NCBI RefSeq assembly: GCF_003626755.1
Contig: NZ_RBCJ01000004.1
Span: 186,001 to 250,000 of the forward strand
DNA: 64,000 nucleotides
Source: Ulvibacterium marinum
Lineage (GTDB): Bacteria; Bacteroidota; Bacteroidia; Flavobacteriales; Flavobacteriaceae
Direction of reading: 5' to 3'
In this document: positions 25,028-34,405 of the stretch, piece after piece
Position numbering within the stretch: the stretch's first letter is position 1
Layout of the letters: each line of letters starts with the position of its first letter
The notes under the pieces: generated by a model
Seen by the model: only the letters and a program-made list of their open reading frames with translations
The model's database searches: none
What the model was told of the DNA's origin: nothing
Translations under genes and position numbers: made by a program

Positions 25028-27880
25028 ATGGAAGAAAATGCATGGACTTGGCTGTTTCAATTATTGGGTCGGCTACACCCGTTAATCGTTCACTTTCCTA
25101 TAGGGCTATTGGTCGTTGCACTCTTTTTGGAAGTACTTACTATAAAGGGAAAGCGACCTGGACTTCGGGAGGGAATCAACTGGATGGTTTATCTCGGGGC
25201 CCTTTTCGCCATATTGGCTACCCTCTTAGGTTGGTTGCTCCGAACGTTTGATGATTATTCCGGAGAACTGGTACAGATCCATCAGAATTTGGGCATACTT
25301 ACGGCTGTGCTAAGTCTCATTGCCGCCTTCCTCTTACGGCAGACACTAGCAGGAAAATTAAACAGCTTAGTGGCCTATCGATCCGTCTTGCTACTATCCG
25401 TTATTGCCCTCTCCATTACGGGTCATTTGGGTGCCAGCCTTACGCATGGTGAAGATTTTTTGACCAGTGCCCTCCCCGGAAACCGGAATTCTTATGACGA
25501 TAGCAAGGCTGAGGCATTATTGGCCCAATTGAATCAACAGGACTCGTTATCAGAAACCCAACTGGACGATCTTAACTTAGAGGTACGTGCCATTTTTGCA
25601 CACAACTGCTATCAATGCCATAGTGAAAACAAGCAAAAGGGGGAACTGGTCCTGGAAAACAAAAGAGGCGTCTTTAAAGGAGGGGAATCCGGAGCAGTGA
25701 TTATTGCGGGAAAACCCAAAGAAAGCGAAATCTATAGAAGAATAACCTTACCTCCCAATGCGGACGGGGTAATGCCAAAAAAGGGAAAGGTATTGAAGGG
25801 CAATGAAATTGCACTAATTCGGTTATGGATCGAAAAAGGGGCACACTGGTCCGATCGGGCACTTAAAGTATTCCCTGAGGCACCCCTAGCCTTGACCAAA
25901 CCGGATTTACCAAAATCGACTGGGGAAGAACATCCTATAGATAAGTGGGTCGATGCCTATTTTGAAAAAAATGCTGTTGACTGGCCACAGGTAGTAGATG
26001 ATAAAACGTTTATACGGAGATCCTATTTGGATATTATTGGACTACTCCCCCAACCAGAGTCAATTGACCGATTTGTGACCAATTTAGATCCGAACAAACG
26101 AAGTAACCTGATTGATAGCCTGTTAAACGATACCCATAATTACACCCAACACTGGTTAAGCTTTTGGAACGACTTATTGCGTAATGATTATTCGGGGACC
26201 GGTTTTATTACTGGTGGAAGGAAACAAATTACGGATTGGCTCTACAAATCCCTATTGGAAAATAAGCCCTACGATACCATGATCAAGGAATTGGTAAATC
26301 CAACTCCCGAATCCGAAGGGTTTATTAAAGGCATACAATGGCGGGGAGTTGTAAATGCCAGTCAACGGACCGAGATGCAGGCTGCCCAGAATATTGGTCA
26401 ATCCCTAATGGGAGTAAATGTTAAATGTGCTTCGTGTCATAACAGCTTTGTAAGTAACCTAACCCTAGATCAGGCGTATGGCTTCGCCTCCATATTTGCC
26501 GATTCTGTATTGGAACTAAATCGATGTGATAAACCTATTGGAAAAATGGCCAAGGTCAATTTCCTGTATCCAGAGTTGGGATCAGTGGAAGCGGATAGCT
26601 TAGAGGGACGCTTATCAAAACTTTCAGAACTTATGGTAAAGCCCGAGAACGGGCGATTGTACCGCACTATTACCAATAGAATTTGGGAAAGACTCATGGG
26701 AAGGGGCATTATAGAGCCGTTGGATGAGATGGACAATACACCTTGGGACGGGGCTTTGCTTGACTGGTTGGCTGCGAATTTCATCGATTCAGGATATGAC
26801 CTGGAACAGTTGATAAGAACCATTATGACCTCAAAAACTTATCAGTTACCAGGTGTAAACTATAAAAAATTGGAACAAATAAAATCCCCCGAATATGTAT
26901 TTAACGGGCCAGTAATCCGGCGAATGAGCGCCGAACAATTTACGGATGCCGTAAGCCAGATTATAGCCCCGGTATACTATGCCGCGGCCTATGACCCTGT
27001 TGAAGAAGAGGTGTCATCAAATAGAATCTGGCATAGGGAAAGGAAGTCGGAACGAGATGTACTCCCAGATCCCGGTAAACGATATTTCCGTCACACCTTT
27101 ACCCTTGCCGATAATGAAATCATAAAGGCCAAAACTTTAATTTCCGTTGATCATTCCTATACATTTTATCTAAATGGCCAAAAGGTCTCTTCGGGCACAG
27201 ATTGGAGAAAAGTGGACAAACTGGAGGTAACGCGGTTCCTTAATCCCGGAAAAAATGTAATCGCCATAGAGGGGTCCAATGAAGGGAATATTGCTAACCC
27301 GGCCGGAATATTGTTCCAAATGAGAATCCATCAAAAGGATAGTCTTGAAACCATGGTAGAATCCGGCAATGGCCAGAACTGGAAAAGTACAGATACAGCT
27401 CCACATGGAGATTGGCGGGACAAAACATTTGATGATGAACATTGGGAAGAGGTACGGAATTACGGTTCCAAGCATTGGGATATGTTGTTGAGTTTCAAGT
27501 TTGGGGACAGTATCCCTTCCTTTGCCCGAGCCAGTTTGGTTAGACAACATCCTTTTATGAAGGCCCTAGGACGCCCAAGCAGGGAAAATGTGGCTACCTC
27601 TAGGGATAATCAGGCTACCTTATTACAAGCTCTTGAACTTACCAATGGAGCCTATTTTAACAAGGTTTTGGAAGAAGGTGCAGGCACTTGGTTGGCGGAA
27701 TATGACACGAATACAGAAAATATGGTAACTTCCTTATATCTAAAATCCCTTGGTAGAAAGCCCACAAAAGAAGAAAAGGATATTATGGTAGCTGCCTTGG
27801 GAAATTCACCGGATAAAGAAGCAGTACAAGACCTGTTTTGGGCCACTTTGCTTTTGCCTGAATTTCAGTTCATCTATTAA
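25028..27880 (+). CDS. Planctomycete-type cytochrome c / DUF1549 / DUF1553 membrane protein
   Basis: A 950-residue protein. Four or so membrane segments occupy about residues 10-145 (LHPLIVHFPIGLLVVALFLE starts a DUF2231-like module). A haem-binding motif C-Y-Q-C-H follows at residues 194-198 within a PSCyt1-type domain (FAHNCYQCHSENKQKGEL, HW-containing end). Then come DUF1549 (IDKWVDAYFEKN, RRSYLDIIGLLPQPESIDRF) and DUF1553 (RMSAEQFTDAV, LGRKPTKEEKDIM), with a jelly-roll-like insertion at about residues 690-780. The downstream DUF1501 gene is its usual partner. Their biochemical role is unsettled; polysaccharide or sulfated-glycan processing has been suggested. Confidence 0.88.
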   Translation: MEENAWTWLFQLLGRLHPLIVHFPIGLLVVALFLEVLTIKGKRPGLREGINWMVYLGALFAILATLLGWLLRTFDDYSGELVQIHQNLGILTAVLSLIAAFLLRQTLAGKLNSLVAYRSVLLLSVIALSITGHLGASLTHGEDFLTSALPGNRNSYDDSKAEALLAQLNQQDSLSETQLDDLNLEVRAIFAHNCYQCHSENKQKGELVLENKRGVFKGGESGAVIIAGKPKESEIYRRITLPPNADGVMPKKGKVLKGNEIALIRLWIEKGAHWSDRALKVFPEAPLALTKPDLPKSTGEEHPIDKWVDAYFEKNAVDWPQVVDDKTFIRRSYLDIIGLLPQPESIDRFVTNLDPNKRSNLIDSLLNDTHNYTQHWLSFWNDLLRNDYSGTGFITGGRKQITDWLYKSLLENKPYDTMIKELVNPTPESEGFIKGIQWRGVVNASQRTEMQAAQNIGQSLMGVNVKCASCHNSFVSNLTLDQAYGFASIFADSVLELNRCDKPIGKMAKVNFLYPELGSVEADSLEGRLSKLSELMVKPENGRLYRTITNRIWERLMGRGIIEPLDEMDNTPWDGALLDWLAANFIDSGYDLEQLIRTIMTSKTYQLPGVNYKKLEQIKSPEYVFNGPVIRRMSAEQFTDAVSQIIAPVYYAAAYDPVEEEVSSNRIWHRERKSERDVLPDPGKRYFRHTFTLADNEIIKAKTLISVDHSYTFYLNGQKVSSGTDWRKVDKLEVTRFLNPGKNVIAIEGSNEGNIANPAGILFQMRIHQKDSLETMVESGNGQNWKSTDTAPHGDWRDKTFDDEHWEEVRNYGSKHWDMLLSFKFGDSIPSFARASLVRQHPFMKALGRPSRENVATSRDNQATLLQALELTNGAYFNKVLEEGAGTWLAEYDTNTENMVTSLYLKSLGRKPTKEEKDIMVAALGNSPDKEAVQDLFWATLLLPEFQFIY

Positions 27881-27893
27881 GAATTTAAAGGTT

Positions 27894-29327
27894 ATGGAAG
27901 AGCATATGGAAAATTCGCGTAGGGAGTTTATGAAGAAAATGGGAGCGGCCAGCCTGGCAGCGGCGGCCACAAGTATTCCCACTGCTAGTTTCTTGAGCTC
28001 CTGTAACGGTGCCCCCAAAATTACATCCAAAGCGGACACCGTAATTCTACTTTGGATGGCCGGAGGCATGGCACATACCGAAACTTTTGACCCCAAGGCC
28101 TATGCCCCTTATGAAAAAGGAATGGAGAGCAAAAGGGTCTTGAGTTCATTTCCCAAAGTTCCTACCGTTGTGGACGGTCTGGATTTCTCCAAAGGCCTAG
28201 AATCCATAGGCAGCGTTATGGACAAGGGAGCTATTATTCGATCTTATAAATCCGCTGATCTTGGCCACATCCTTCATACACGGCATCAATATCATTGGCA
28301 TACATGCTATGAACCGCCACAATCCGTTCAAGCTCCGCATATTGGAGCTTGGATTGCCAAGGAACTGGGGTCTGTAAATCCGGTTATCCCTCCTTTTATT
28401 GCCATGGGCCAACGTTTTACCGTTGGAGAGGGCGAGGAGTTGAAAGCCTTTCATTCCGCTGGATTCTTAGGTAGCGAGTACGGCCCATTTTTGATTCCAG
28501 ATCCGTCAAGCGGTCTTGATAGTGTAAGACCACCTCAAGGCATGTCCGCCAAAAGGTTTGAAGCTAGATATAAACTCTATACCGAATTGGCCAATAAGAA
28601 CACCATAATGGAACAAGGCAGTGATTACCAGAGAGAATCCTTAATGCGGTCCATGGAGCAATCCTATCGGTTGTTGAATTCACCCGAGTCCCAAGTATTC
28701 GATCTTACACAAGAACCCAAAGAGAAGTATGATATTTATAATACCGGTAGATTTGGTTTGGGGTGCCTCACCGCCAAAAGGTTGGCCATGAACGGAGCCA
28801 GGTTTGTTAGCGTTTCTACGGAATATGAACCATTTCTTGGATGGGACACCCATGAAAATGGACATACCCGGGTAGTAAAAATGAAGGAACTCATAGACGG
28901 TCCCGTAGCCCAACTCGTTAAAGATTTGGATGAATCGGGACATTTGGAAAGGACGCTTATTGTGTTGGCAAGTGAATTTAGCCGAGATGCCCTACTCGAA
29001 GGTCGTCCCGGGAAAAAAGTGAAAGATCAAGTAGATCAACCGGATATTATCGAGGACGAAAAATTCTATGGTATGCATAGACATTTTACCGATGGTAGTT
29101 CCATATTACTATGGGGAGGCGGAATCAAAAAAGGGCTGGTCTATGGGAAAACCGCGGATGAAAGGCCATGCTCCTCCATAGAAAATACTGTGGTAATCGA
29201 TCAGGTACATCAATCCATATACCATGCTTTGGGCATACACCCTGAAACAAATTATGTCATAGAAGGAAGACCTTTCTATACCACTCCGGATGGGCAAGGA
29301 AAACCTATCTTGGATTTGTTTGCGTAA
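27894..29327 (+). CDS. DUF1501 family protein with a Tat signal
   Basis: A 477-residue protein starting with a twin-arginine signal, SRREFMKKMGAASLAAAA (Arg9, Arg10), so it is exported folded, and with a lipobox-like SSC at the cleavage site. The body is DUF1501, an alkaline-phosphatase/sulfatase-like fold: DTVILLWMAGGMAHTETFDP near the start, LGWDTHENGHTRVVKMKEL and TLIVLASEFSRDA in the middle, and HRHFTDGSSILLWGGGIKKG towards the end. It follows the DUF1549/1553 gene by 13 nt, as in planctomycetes and other Bacteroidota, and surely works with it. Confidence 0.9.
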   Translation: MEEHMENSRREFMKKMGAASLAAAATSIPTASFLSSCNGAPKITSKADTVILLWMAGGMAHTETFDPKAYAPYEKGMESKRVLSSFPKVPTVVDGLDFSKGLESIGSVMDKGAIIRSYKSADLGHILHTRHQYHWHTCYEPPQSVQAPHIGAWIAKELGSVNPVIPPFIAMGQRFTVGEGEELKAFHSAGFLGSEYGPFLIPDPSSGLDSVRPPQGMSAKRFEARYKLYTELANKNTIMEQGSDYQRESLMRSMEQSYRLLNSPESQVFDLTQEPKEKYDIYNTGRFGLGCLTAKRLAMNGARFVSVSTEYEPFLGWDTHENGHTRVVKMKELIDGPVAQLVKDLDESGHLERTLIVLASEFSRDALLEGRPGKKVKDQVDQPDIIEDEKFYGMHRHFTDGSSILLWGGGIKKGLVYGKTADERPCSSIENTVVIDQVHQSIYHALGIHPETNYVIEGRPFYTTPDGQGKPILDLFA

Positions 29328-29429
29328 ACCCGCTTTTTTTGAATGAATTTGAGATTAAAAATAGTAGTTAGTATCCCACCTAAATCAGTATTATAGGTTT
29401 AGGAGAAGTGCCAAGAAAATTGCGGACAA

Positions 29430-30008
29430 ATGGATAAAAACCGGGACTTGCTCATAAATTTCATCCTGAATATTGTTTCCATTTCAAGGGAAGATGCCTC
29501 GGAAATTGCCAACTCCTTTCACCCATTGCGGCTTAAAAAAGGTGAACTTCTGGTAGTGCAAAATCAGACTAGCGATGATTATTTCTACCTCCAACAGGGA
29601 TTAATGCGTACTTTTTTGTACGATTTAAAAGGTAATGAAATAACTACGGATTTTTTTACGGAGAACAATGTAGTTTTTGAGGTCACCTCGTTCTTCAACC
29701 GTATTCCATCAGAGGCAAACATTCAAGCCGTTACGGATTGCTTTGGATTTAGGATTTCCTACCAAGAGCTCAATGGGCTTTTTCATAACAGGGTTGCTTT
29801 TAGGGATTTCGGACGAGCGATTTTGGTAAAGGAATTCATCTCCTCCAAAAAAAGAAATTATGGGATGATCAACCGTACTGCCGAACAACGCTACCAGGAT
29901 CTATTGTCTTCAAAACCAAAAATTTTACAATATTCGCCATTAAAATATGTAGCTTCCTATTTGGGTATTACAGATAGCACATTGAGTAGATTGCGAAAAA
30001 AATTGTAA
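29430..30008 (+). CDS. Crp/Fnr-family transcriptional regulator
   Basis: A 192-residue protein with a cNMP-binding-type barrel (FHPLRLKKGELLVVQNQTSD, YFYLQQGLMRTFLYDLKGNE) and a C-terminal helix-turn-helix (LKYVASYLGITDSTLSRLRK). It looks like the short Bacteroidota Crp/Fnr form without iron-sulfur cysteines. The neighbouring membrane protein gene starts 72 nt downstream and may be its target. Ligand unknown. Confidence 0.88.
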   Translation: MDKNRDLLINFILNIVSISREDASEIANSFHPLRLKKGELLVVQNQTSDDYFYLQQGLMRTFLYDLKGNEITTDFFTENNVVFEVTSFFNRIPSEANIQAVTDCFGFRISYQELNGLFHNRVAFRDFGRAILVKEFISSKKRNYGMINRTAEQRYQDLLSSKPKILQYSPLKYVASYLGITDSTLSRLRKKL

Positions 30009-30080
30009 CCCTTCCCATTTCTTGCCTTTTGTCAATTGACAACTATGAATTTCATCGGAACTTTGCCTTAAAATCATGAG

Positions 30081-30761
30081 ATGGCAGAAATATCAATTTT
30101 CATAACAATTGGGTTTATTCTTACCACCATAGCCACTATCTGGTTATTTTTTAAGGCATCAGGAAATAGAAGGGTGGTACTATTTATTCTTTTATGGAGT
30201 AGTATCGTTGGCATTTTAGGACTCAATGGTTTTTATCAAAAATTGGATGCTGTGCCTCCTCGGTTTATTTTCCTACTGGGACCGGTACTTCTTTTTGTGC
30301 TGTTACTGTCCATGACCAAAAAAGGCAAAAAGTTTATGGGCAGTCTGGATTTAAAATGGCTAACACTGTTACACTGCATCAGGGTACCGGTTGAATTGGT
30401 ATTGTACTTTGTATTTCTAGAAGGTCTCGTACCGGAATTGATGACCTTTGAAGGCTATAATTTTGATATTCTTTCTGGACTCACGGCACCGATATTGTAT
30501 TACTTGGTTTTTGTAAAGAAGAAAGTGGGGGTCAATGGTCTTTTGCTTTGGAACATAATTTGTTTAGGCTTACTACTGAACATCCTTACCATTGCCGTTC
30601 TAAGTGCGCAAACACCGATTCAAAAGATGGCCTTTGATCAACCGAACATTGGGGTGACCTATTTTCCATTGGTCTGGCTTCCAACGGTTGTCGTTCCTAT
30701 TGTATTCCTCTCGCATTTGGCAAGTATTGCGCAAATTCTATCTTTACGCAAGAAAAATTAG
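30081..30761 (+). CDS. Multi-pass membrane protein, function unknown
   Basis: A 226-residue protein with about seven hydrophobic segments (residues 5-25, 32-50, 58-78, 92-115, 126-145, 153-175, 197-220). The loops are short and no known motif is visible. Its place between a Crp/Fnr regulator and a methyltransferase suggests a small locus, but the gaps (over 50 nt) make a shared transcript uncertain. Confidence 0.6.
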   Translation: MAEISIFITIGFILTTIATIWLFFKASGNRRVVLFILLWSSIVGILGLNGFYQKLDAVPPRFIFLLGPVLLFVLLLSMTKKGKKFMGSLDLKWLTLLHCIRVPVELVLYFVFLEGLVPELMTFEGYNFDILSGLTAPILYYLVFVKKKVGVNGLLLWNIICLGLLLNILTIAVLSAQTPIQKMAFDQPNIGVTYFPLVWLPTVVVPIVFLSHLASIAQILSLRKKN

Positions 30762-30814
30762 TAGAACCTGGTTAAGCGATTGGAAACCAGAATACAAGGG
30801 AATCCAAAATAGGG

Positions 30815-31384
30815 ATGGAAAGAGAATATTATAAAACCAAGGAATCCGTTGAGGAATACATCCGTTTGGCAAAGGATGTTAATGGGAGGCAACTTATTGA
30901 AAAACTTAAACAAGTTTTAGCACCCAAATCCACTTTACTAGAAATAGGTTCAGGTCCAGGATCGGATTGGAAAATCCTGAATAAATCCTTTCAAGTTATG
31001 GGATCTGATAACTCCATTGAATTTTTAAATCACTTGAGGGCCGAAAACCCGAACGGAAAATTCCTAGAGCTGGATGCAATTACCCTACAGACTGATAAAA
31101 AGTTTGACGGCATATATTCGAACAAGGTACTGCACCATCTAAATGACCATGAATTAGTCAATTCGATCAAAAAGCAATATGAAGTTTTGAATACCCAGGG
31201 TGTAATCTGTCATTCCTTTTGGAAAGGGGAAGGTTCAGAAATTTTCAAGGGTCTTTTTGTAAAGTATCACACCGAAAAAAGTCTTAAAGAAGTCTTTGGG
31301 CAGCACTTTAAGATTCTTTCTATTGAAAGTTATGCCGAATTTGAGCAAGGAGATTCCCTGCTATTGCTCGGTATCAAAAAATGA
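30815..31384 (+). CDS. Class I SAM-dependent methyltransferase
   Basis: A 189-residue protein with the SAM-binding motif I LLEIGSGPGSDWKIL (about residues 42-56), an acidic ribose-binding residue in VMGSDNSIEFL, and the post-motif FDGIYSNKVLHHLNDHELV. It is short but has the whole Rossmann core. The substrate, probably a small molecule, cannot be read from sequence. It converges with the response regulator gene, with a 44-nt gap. Confidence 0.88.
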   Translation: MEREYYKTKESVEEYIRLAKDVNGRQLIEKLKQVLAPKSTLLEIGSGPGSDWKILNKSFQVMGSDNSIEFLNHLRAENPNGKFLELDAITLQTDKKFDGIYSNKVLHHLNDHELVNSIKKQYEVLNTQGVICHSFWKGEGSEIFKGLFVKYHTEKSLKEVFGQHFKILSIESYAEFEQGDSLLLLGIKK

Positions 31385-31428
31385 TATGGAAGAACATACT
31401 CCCAAAGGGAATATGATTTTTAAGAAAA

Positions 31429-31821
31429 TTATAGGGAGTAGGATCCGGTCATAATCTCGACCAAGTTTTCAATTTGAAGGGGTTTTTGAACAAAGCCCTT
31501 TACAAACTGGGGATACTTTTCCGCTAAGATTTTATCCGCATACTCCGTTGAAGAGGTCACCATAATGACATCAATATTCAACGGAAATTCTTCGAGGGCC
31601 ATGAATTCCAAAAATTCAAACCCGTTCATTTCCGGCATATTAATATCCAATAATACCAGTTTTGGTGCCATGTTTGATTTGTTGAACCGCAAATCGTCCA
31701 AAGCTTCTTCCGGATTTGTAAAGGACTTTACCTTATCCTCCAGATGAAGCTGACGTAAAAGCACTTGATGCATTAGGTTTGTCATTTCTAAATCGTCTAC
31801 TAAATAAATTTCTGAGTACAT
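31429..31821 (-). CDS. Single-domain response regulator (CheY-like)
   Basis: A 130-residue receiver domain without an output domain. The acidic pair is Asp9-Asp10, the phospho-acceptor Asp59 lies in LVLLDINMPEMNGFEFL, the Thr/Ser switch is in VIMVTSSTEYADK and the Lys in VKGFVQKPLQ. All active-site residues are therefore present. No histidine kinase is adjacent, so it receives phosphate from an unlinked kinase. Such stand-alone receivers act by protein-protein contact. Confidence 0.92.
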   Translation of the reverse strand: MYSEIYLVDDLEMTNLMHQVLLRQLHLEDKVKSFTNPEEALDDLRFNKSNMAPKLVLLDINMPEMNGFEFLEFMALEEFPLNIDVIMVTSSTEYADKILAEKYPQFVKGFVQKPLQIENLVEIMTGSYSL

Positions 31822-32145
31822 TGCTTTGTAGTTTTATGAATTTGGATTACAAGGTAAAAGAGCAAAGAACGGCAAGAAAATACTTGTTGCAAACCCTTTG
31901 TTTTTTATGGTAAAACAAAAAGAACATGTGGTTTTTATTTTATAATTTGAACGAATCCTCTTATTTAAAACGTATGTTATACGTCTTCAAGTATAAATGA
32001 TTTCTTAATTTTTCTGAAGTATTTTTGAGTATCGCTCTCAAGCTTGGGGCTCTGGGGGTATTCTTTAAATAGTGGGTTTGCCCCTGATTATAACTCAAAG
32101 GAGATATTCGTCATCATAAACGCTACTTAATAAAAAGAAGGTTCC
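31822..32145. other. Non-coding stretch
   Basis: Holds the promoter of the response regulator at its left end (leftward transcription) and the 3' region of the LRR gene at its right. It is AT-rich and I see no clear terminator, RNA gene or repeat. Confidence 0.4.
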
Positions 32146-33036
32146 CTAATCGTCTACATCCTCGAACTTGGTGTCGGCAGTACCAATTTTCGCATCTGGG
32201 GTAAATTGCCTAAAATCCCTCTTTTTGAAGTCTTGGCCGTTTCCATCAAAATCGAAAATGGCCAAATTTTCCCGCATGGTATTGATGTTCTTAAGGTCGA
32301 AAACATCCAAAAGGTTACGTTGAACCTGTAATTGTGCAAGTTGTGGCAATGATAAAATCCCTTCGGGAATTCTACCGGAAAATTCATTTTCCGAAAGAAC
32401 CAGGGTATTGAGATTTTTAAGTTTGGCCATGTTCTTAGGAATACCTCCTTTTATATGGTTGTCCGAAAGTTCCAAACGTTCCAATGATTCCATATTTCCC
32501 AATTCATCGGGAAGCGAACCTCTGAATTCGTTATTCGAGAGATAGAGCCATTTCATTTTTTTCAACTTTCCCAAGCCCTTGGGTATTTCTCCGGAAAGCG
32601 TATTGTCAAATAGGTCCAATACCTCTAAATTTGAAAGAGTTCCGATAGCCTTGGGTATGGTGCCTGTAAAGTGGTTCTTTCCCAATCGCAGTACCTTTAA
32701 TGCCTTTAAATGCACAATGTTCTCCGGAATAGTTCCTCCAATATGGTTAAAGGCCAGATTCAATACTTCCAAATGCTTCAGTTCACCCAAGGAAAGAGGC
32801 AAGGTTCCTCCAAGGTTGTTATTGAAAAGTGAAAGGGATACCACTTTGTTGTTCTTTAATTCTACACCCTGCCATGTAGAAACCGGCTTGGATAAATCCC
32901 AGTTGACCATCCAGTTTTCGCCTTGGGTACTCTTGTAAAAATCGATAAGTATTTCCTTCTCTTTTTTGGAGACCCCGGCAAAAAGTGTTGCAGAAGTACA
33001 TATCAAAGCTAGTACGAGGTAGAGACGTTTTTGCAT
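32146..33036 (-). CDS. Exported leucine-rich-repeat protein
   Basis: A 296-residue protein with a signal peptide (about residues 1-20), a cap region with the W-M-V-N-W-D motif (WQGVELKNNKVVSLSLFNN), then seven or eight plant-type LRRs of 24 residues with the x-L-x-x-N-x-L-x-G-x-I-P core: NNLGGTLPLSLGELK, NHIGGTIPENIVHLK, NHFTGTIPKAIGTLS, NTLSGEIPKGLGKLK, NEFRGSLPDELGNME, NHIKGGIPKNMAKLK and NEFSGRIPEGILSLP. Repeats are nearly uniform. It is a surface or periplasmic binding protein; the target is unknown. Confidence 0.93.
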   Translation of the reverse strand: MQKRLYLVLALICTSATLFAGVSKKEKEILIDFYKSTQGENWMVNWDLSKPVSTWQGVELKNNKVVSLSLFNNNLGGTLPLSLGELKHLEVLNLAFNHIGGTIPENIVHLKALKVLRLGKNHFTGTIPKAIGTLSNLEVLDLFDNTLSGEIPKGLGKLKKMKWLYLSNNEFRGSLPDELGNMESLERLELSDNHIKGGIPKNMAKLKNLNTLVLSENEFSGRIPEGILSLPQLAQLQVQRNLLDVFDLKNINTMRENLAIFDFDGNGQDFKKRDFRQFTPDAKIGTADTKFEDVDD

Positions 33037-33365
33037 AGGCTAAGAAATATAGGTTCTAGTACTAAGGGCAAAATATAATTTTGTACAGAATTTACTTACA
33101 AAAAAGTTATGTTTTCGGAAAAAGTACAAAATTAATCGATGAAATGCAGTTCAAAAGTCTCCTTTTGTTGTGAAACCAAAAGATATTGTGGTGAGGAAAC
33201 AGTTGTCATATCTCGGCATTGTTGCATCCTCGAGAATAAGAAAGAAGGAAACTTATTTGATTTCAAGAACTTCATTTAGCTTTTCCCCATCAAAATAGTT
33301 GTGTCCGACCTTATTTCAATTTGGAATTCTTTAGTATTTTTTACCTCCAAAGTATGTTCAGGGCA
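33037..33365. other. Non-coding divergent region
   Basis: About 330 nt between the leftward LRR gene and the rightward AraC gene. It must hold both promoters. It has poly-A/T tracts near 33100 and 33125 and no convincing inverted repeat. An in-frame ATG at 33354 could add four residues to the AraC protein. Confidence 0.4.
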
Positions 33366-34286
33366 ATGCAGCACTTTTCAACATTAGACGCCTATTGTAA
33401 AGGCATAGGTATCTCAAGGCCAAGGTGGGATTCTTTTGATATCCGAAGTTTTGAGGAGAATATGGGAAAGGTAAAGTCACAAATGCCTGGTTTTAAGCAC
33501 GAATTTTATGCCCTGGCCCTTAAACTGGGCGGCGGCGGGTACGCCAAATCAGGAAACTATACCACGGAAAACAAAAAGGCAACGTTATTTTTCAATTCGC
33601 CCTACCAAATCATACAATGGGATATAGCGCCCAATTGGGAGGGTTTTTATATCATTTTTTCAGAAGACTTCTATCGTGGGACCCTTTCCAGAAAACGTAT
33701 AACGGAAACTTTTCCCTTTCTGCTTATAGACAATACTATTCCCATAGAAATAAGCGAGTCAGATGCGCATTTGTTTGTGGATCTTTTTAAGGATATGTAT
33801 AAGGAGCATCGCTCGGATAAGGCCAATGCCGAGGAAATCATTAGACACTACGTTCATATTGCATTGCATAAGGTAGCTCGACTTTACGACTATTCCGTGG
33901 ACAAATCCTTGGTAACTATGGCGCAGCGCTCACAGGACTTGGCGGTATTTAGTCGTTTTAAGACAAAATTGGATCTTGCCTTTCATCCCGGACAACACTA
34001 TCCCCACGCTTTGCCCAGCCAGGTACAGTTTTATGCCGAGCAACTGAATTTACATCCCAACCATTTTAACGCGATAGTAAAACGGATTACAGATCGGTCG
34101 GCATCGGATATCATTTATGCCCATGTTTTAAACCTTGCCAAATCCAAGCTTTCCCATACCGATAAGAGTATAAAGGAGATTGCCTTTGATCTGTATTACA
34201 ACTATCCCAATCATTTTGCGAACTTCTTTAAAAGCAGAATGAAAATGACCCCTTCGCAATTTAGAAAAACCTTAAAAGAGGGGTAA
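33366..34286 (+). CDS. AraC-family transcriptional regulator
   Basis: A 306-residue protein with an N-terminal cupin-like sensing domain and a C-terminal double helix-turn-helix (about residues 200-303). The second HTH carries KSIKEIAFDLYYNYPNHFAN followed by FFKSRMKMTPSQFRKTL, the conserved end of the family. The start MQHFSTLDAYCKGIGIS is typical. The sensed ligand is unknown. A pair of direct repeats 21 bp apart lies just downstream, before the NTF2-hydrolase fusion gene, and is a plausible binding site. Confidence 0.9.
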   Translation: MQHFSTLDAYCKGIGISRPRWDSFDIRSFEENMGKVKSQMPGFKHEFYALALKLGGGGYAKSGNYTTENKKATLFFNSPYQIIQWDIAPNWEGFYIIFSEDFYRGTLSRKRITETFPFLLIDNTIPIEISESDAHLFVDLFKDMYKEHRSDKANAEEIIRHYVHIALHKVARLYDYSVDKSLVTMAQRSQDLAVFSRFKTKLDLAFHPGQHYPHALPSQVQFYAEQLNLHPNHFNAIVKRITDRSASDIIYAHVLNLAKSKLSHTDKSIKEIAFDLYYNYPNHFANFFKSRMKMTPSQFRKTLKEG

Positions 34287-34312
34287 ATCCCATCTATTTT
34301 TCCAACTCCTTT

Positions 34313-34374
34313 GAATTCCGTACTTCTTACTTCGAATTCCGTAGTACACTAGGCTCCCAACGCCCATAGTTTTG
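34313..34374 (+). promoter_or_regulatory. Likely AraC-type operator and promoter
   Basis: GAATTCCGTA occurs at 34313-34322 and again at 34334-34343, each preceded by CTT plus one base. The starts are 21 bp apart, two helical turns. TAGTTTTG at 34367-34374 fits the -7 box TAnnTTTG, with no TTG at the -33 position. The right repeat lies about 23 nt before it, as for an AraC-type activator contacting polymerase. The next ATG is at 34406. Confidence 0.55.
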
Positions 34375-34405
34375 TGGTATCAAATTAAAAAAAACAAGAA
34401 ATACT

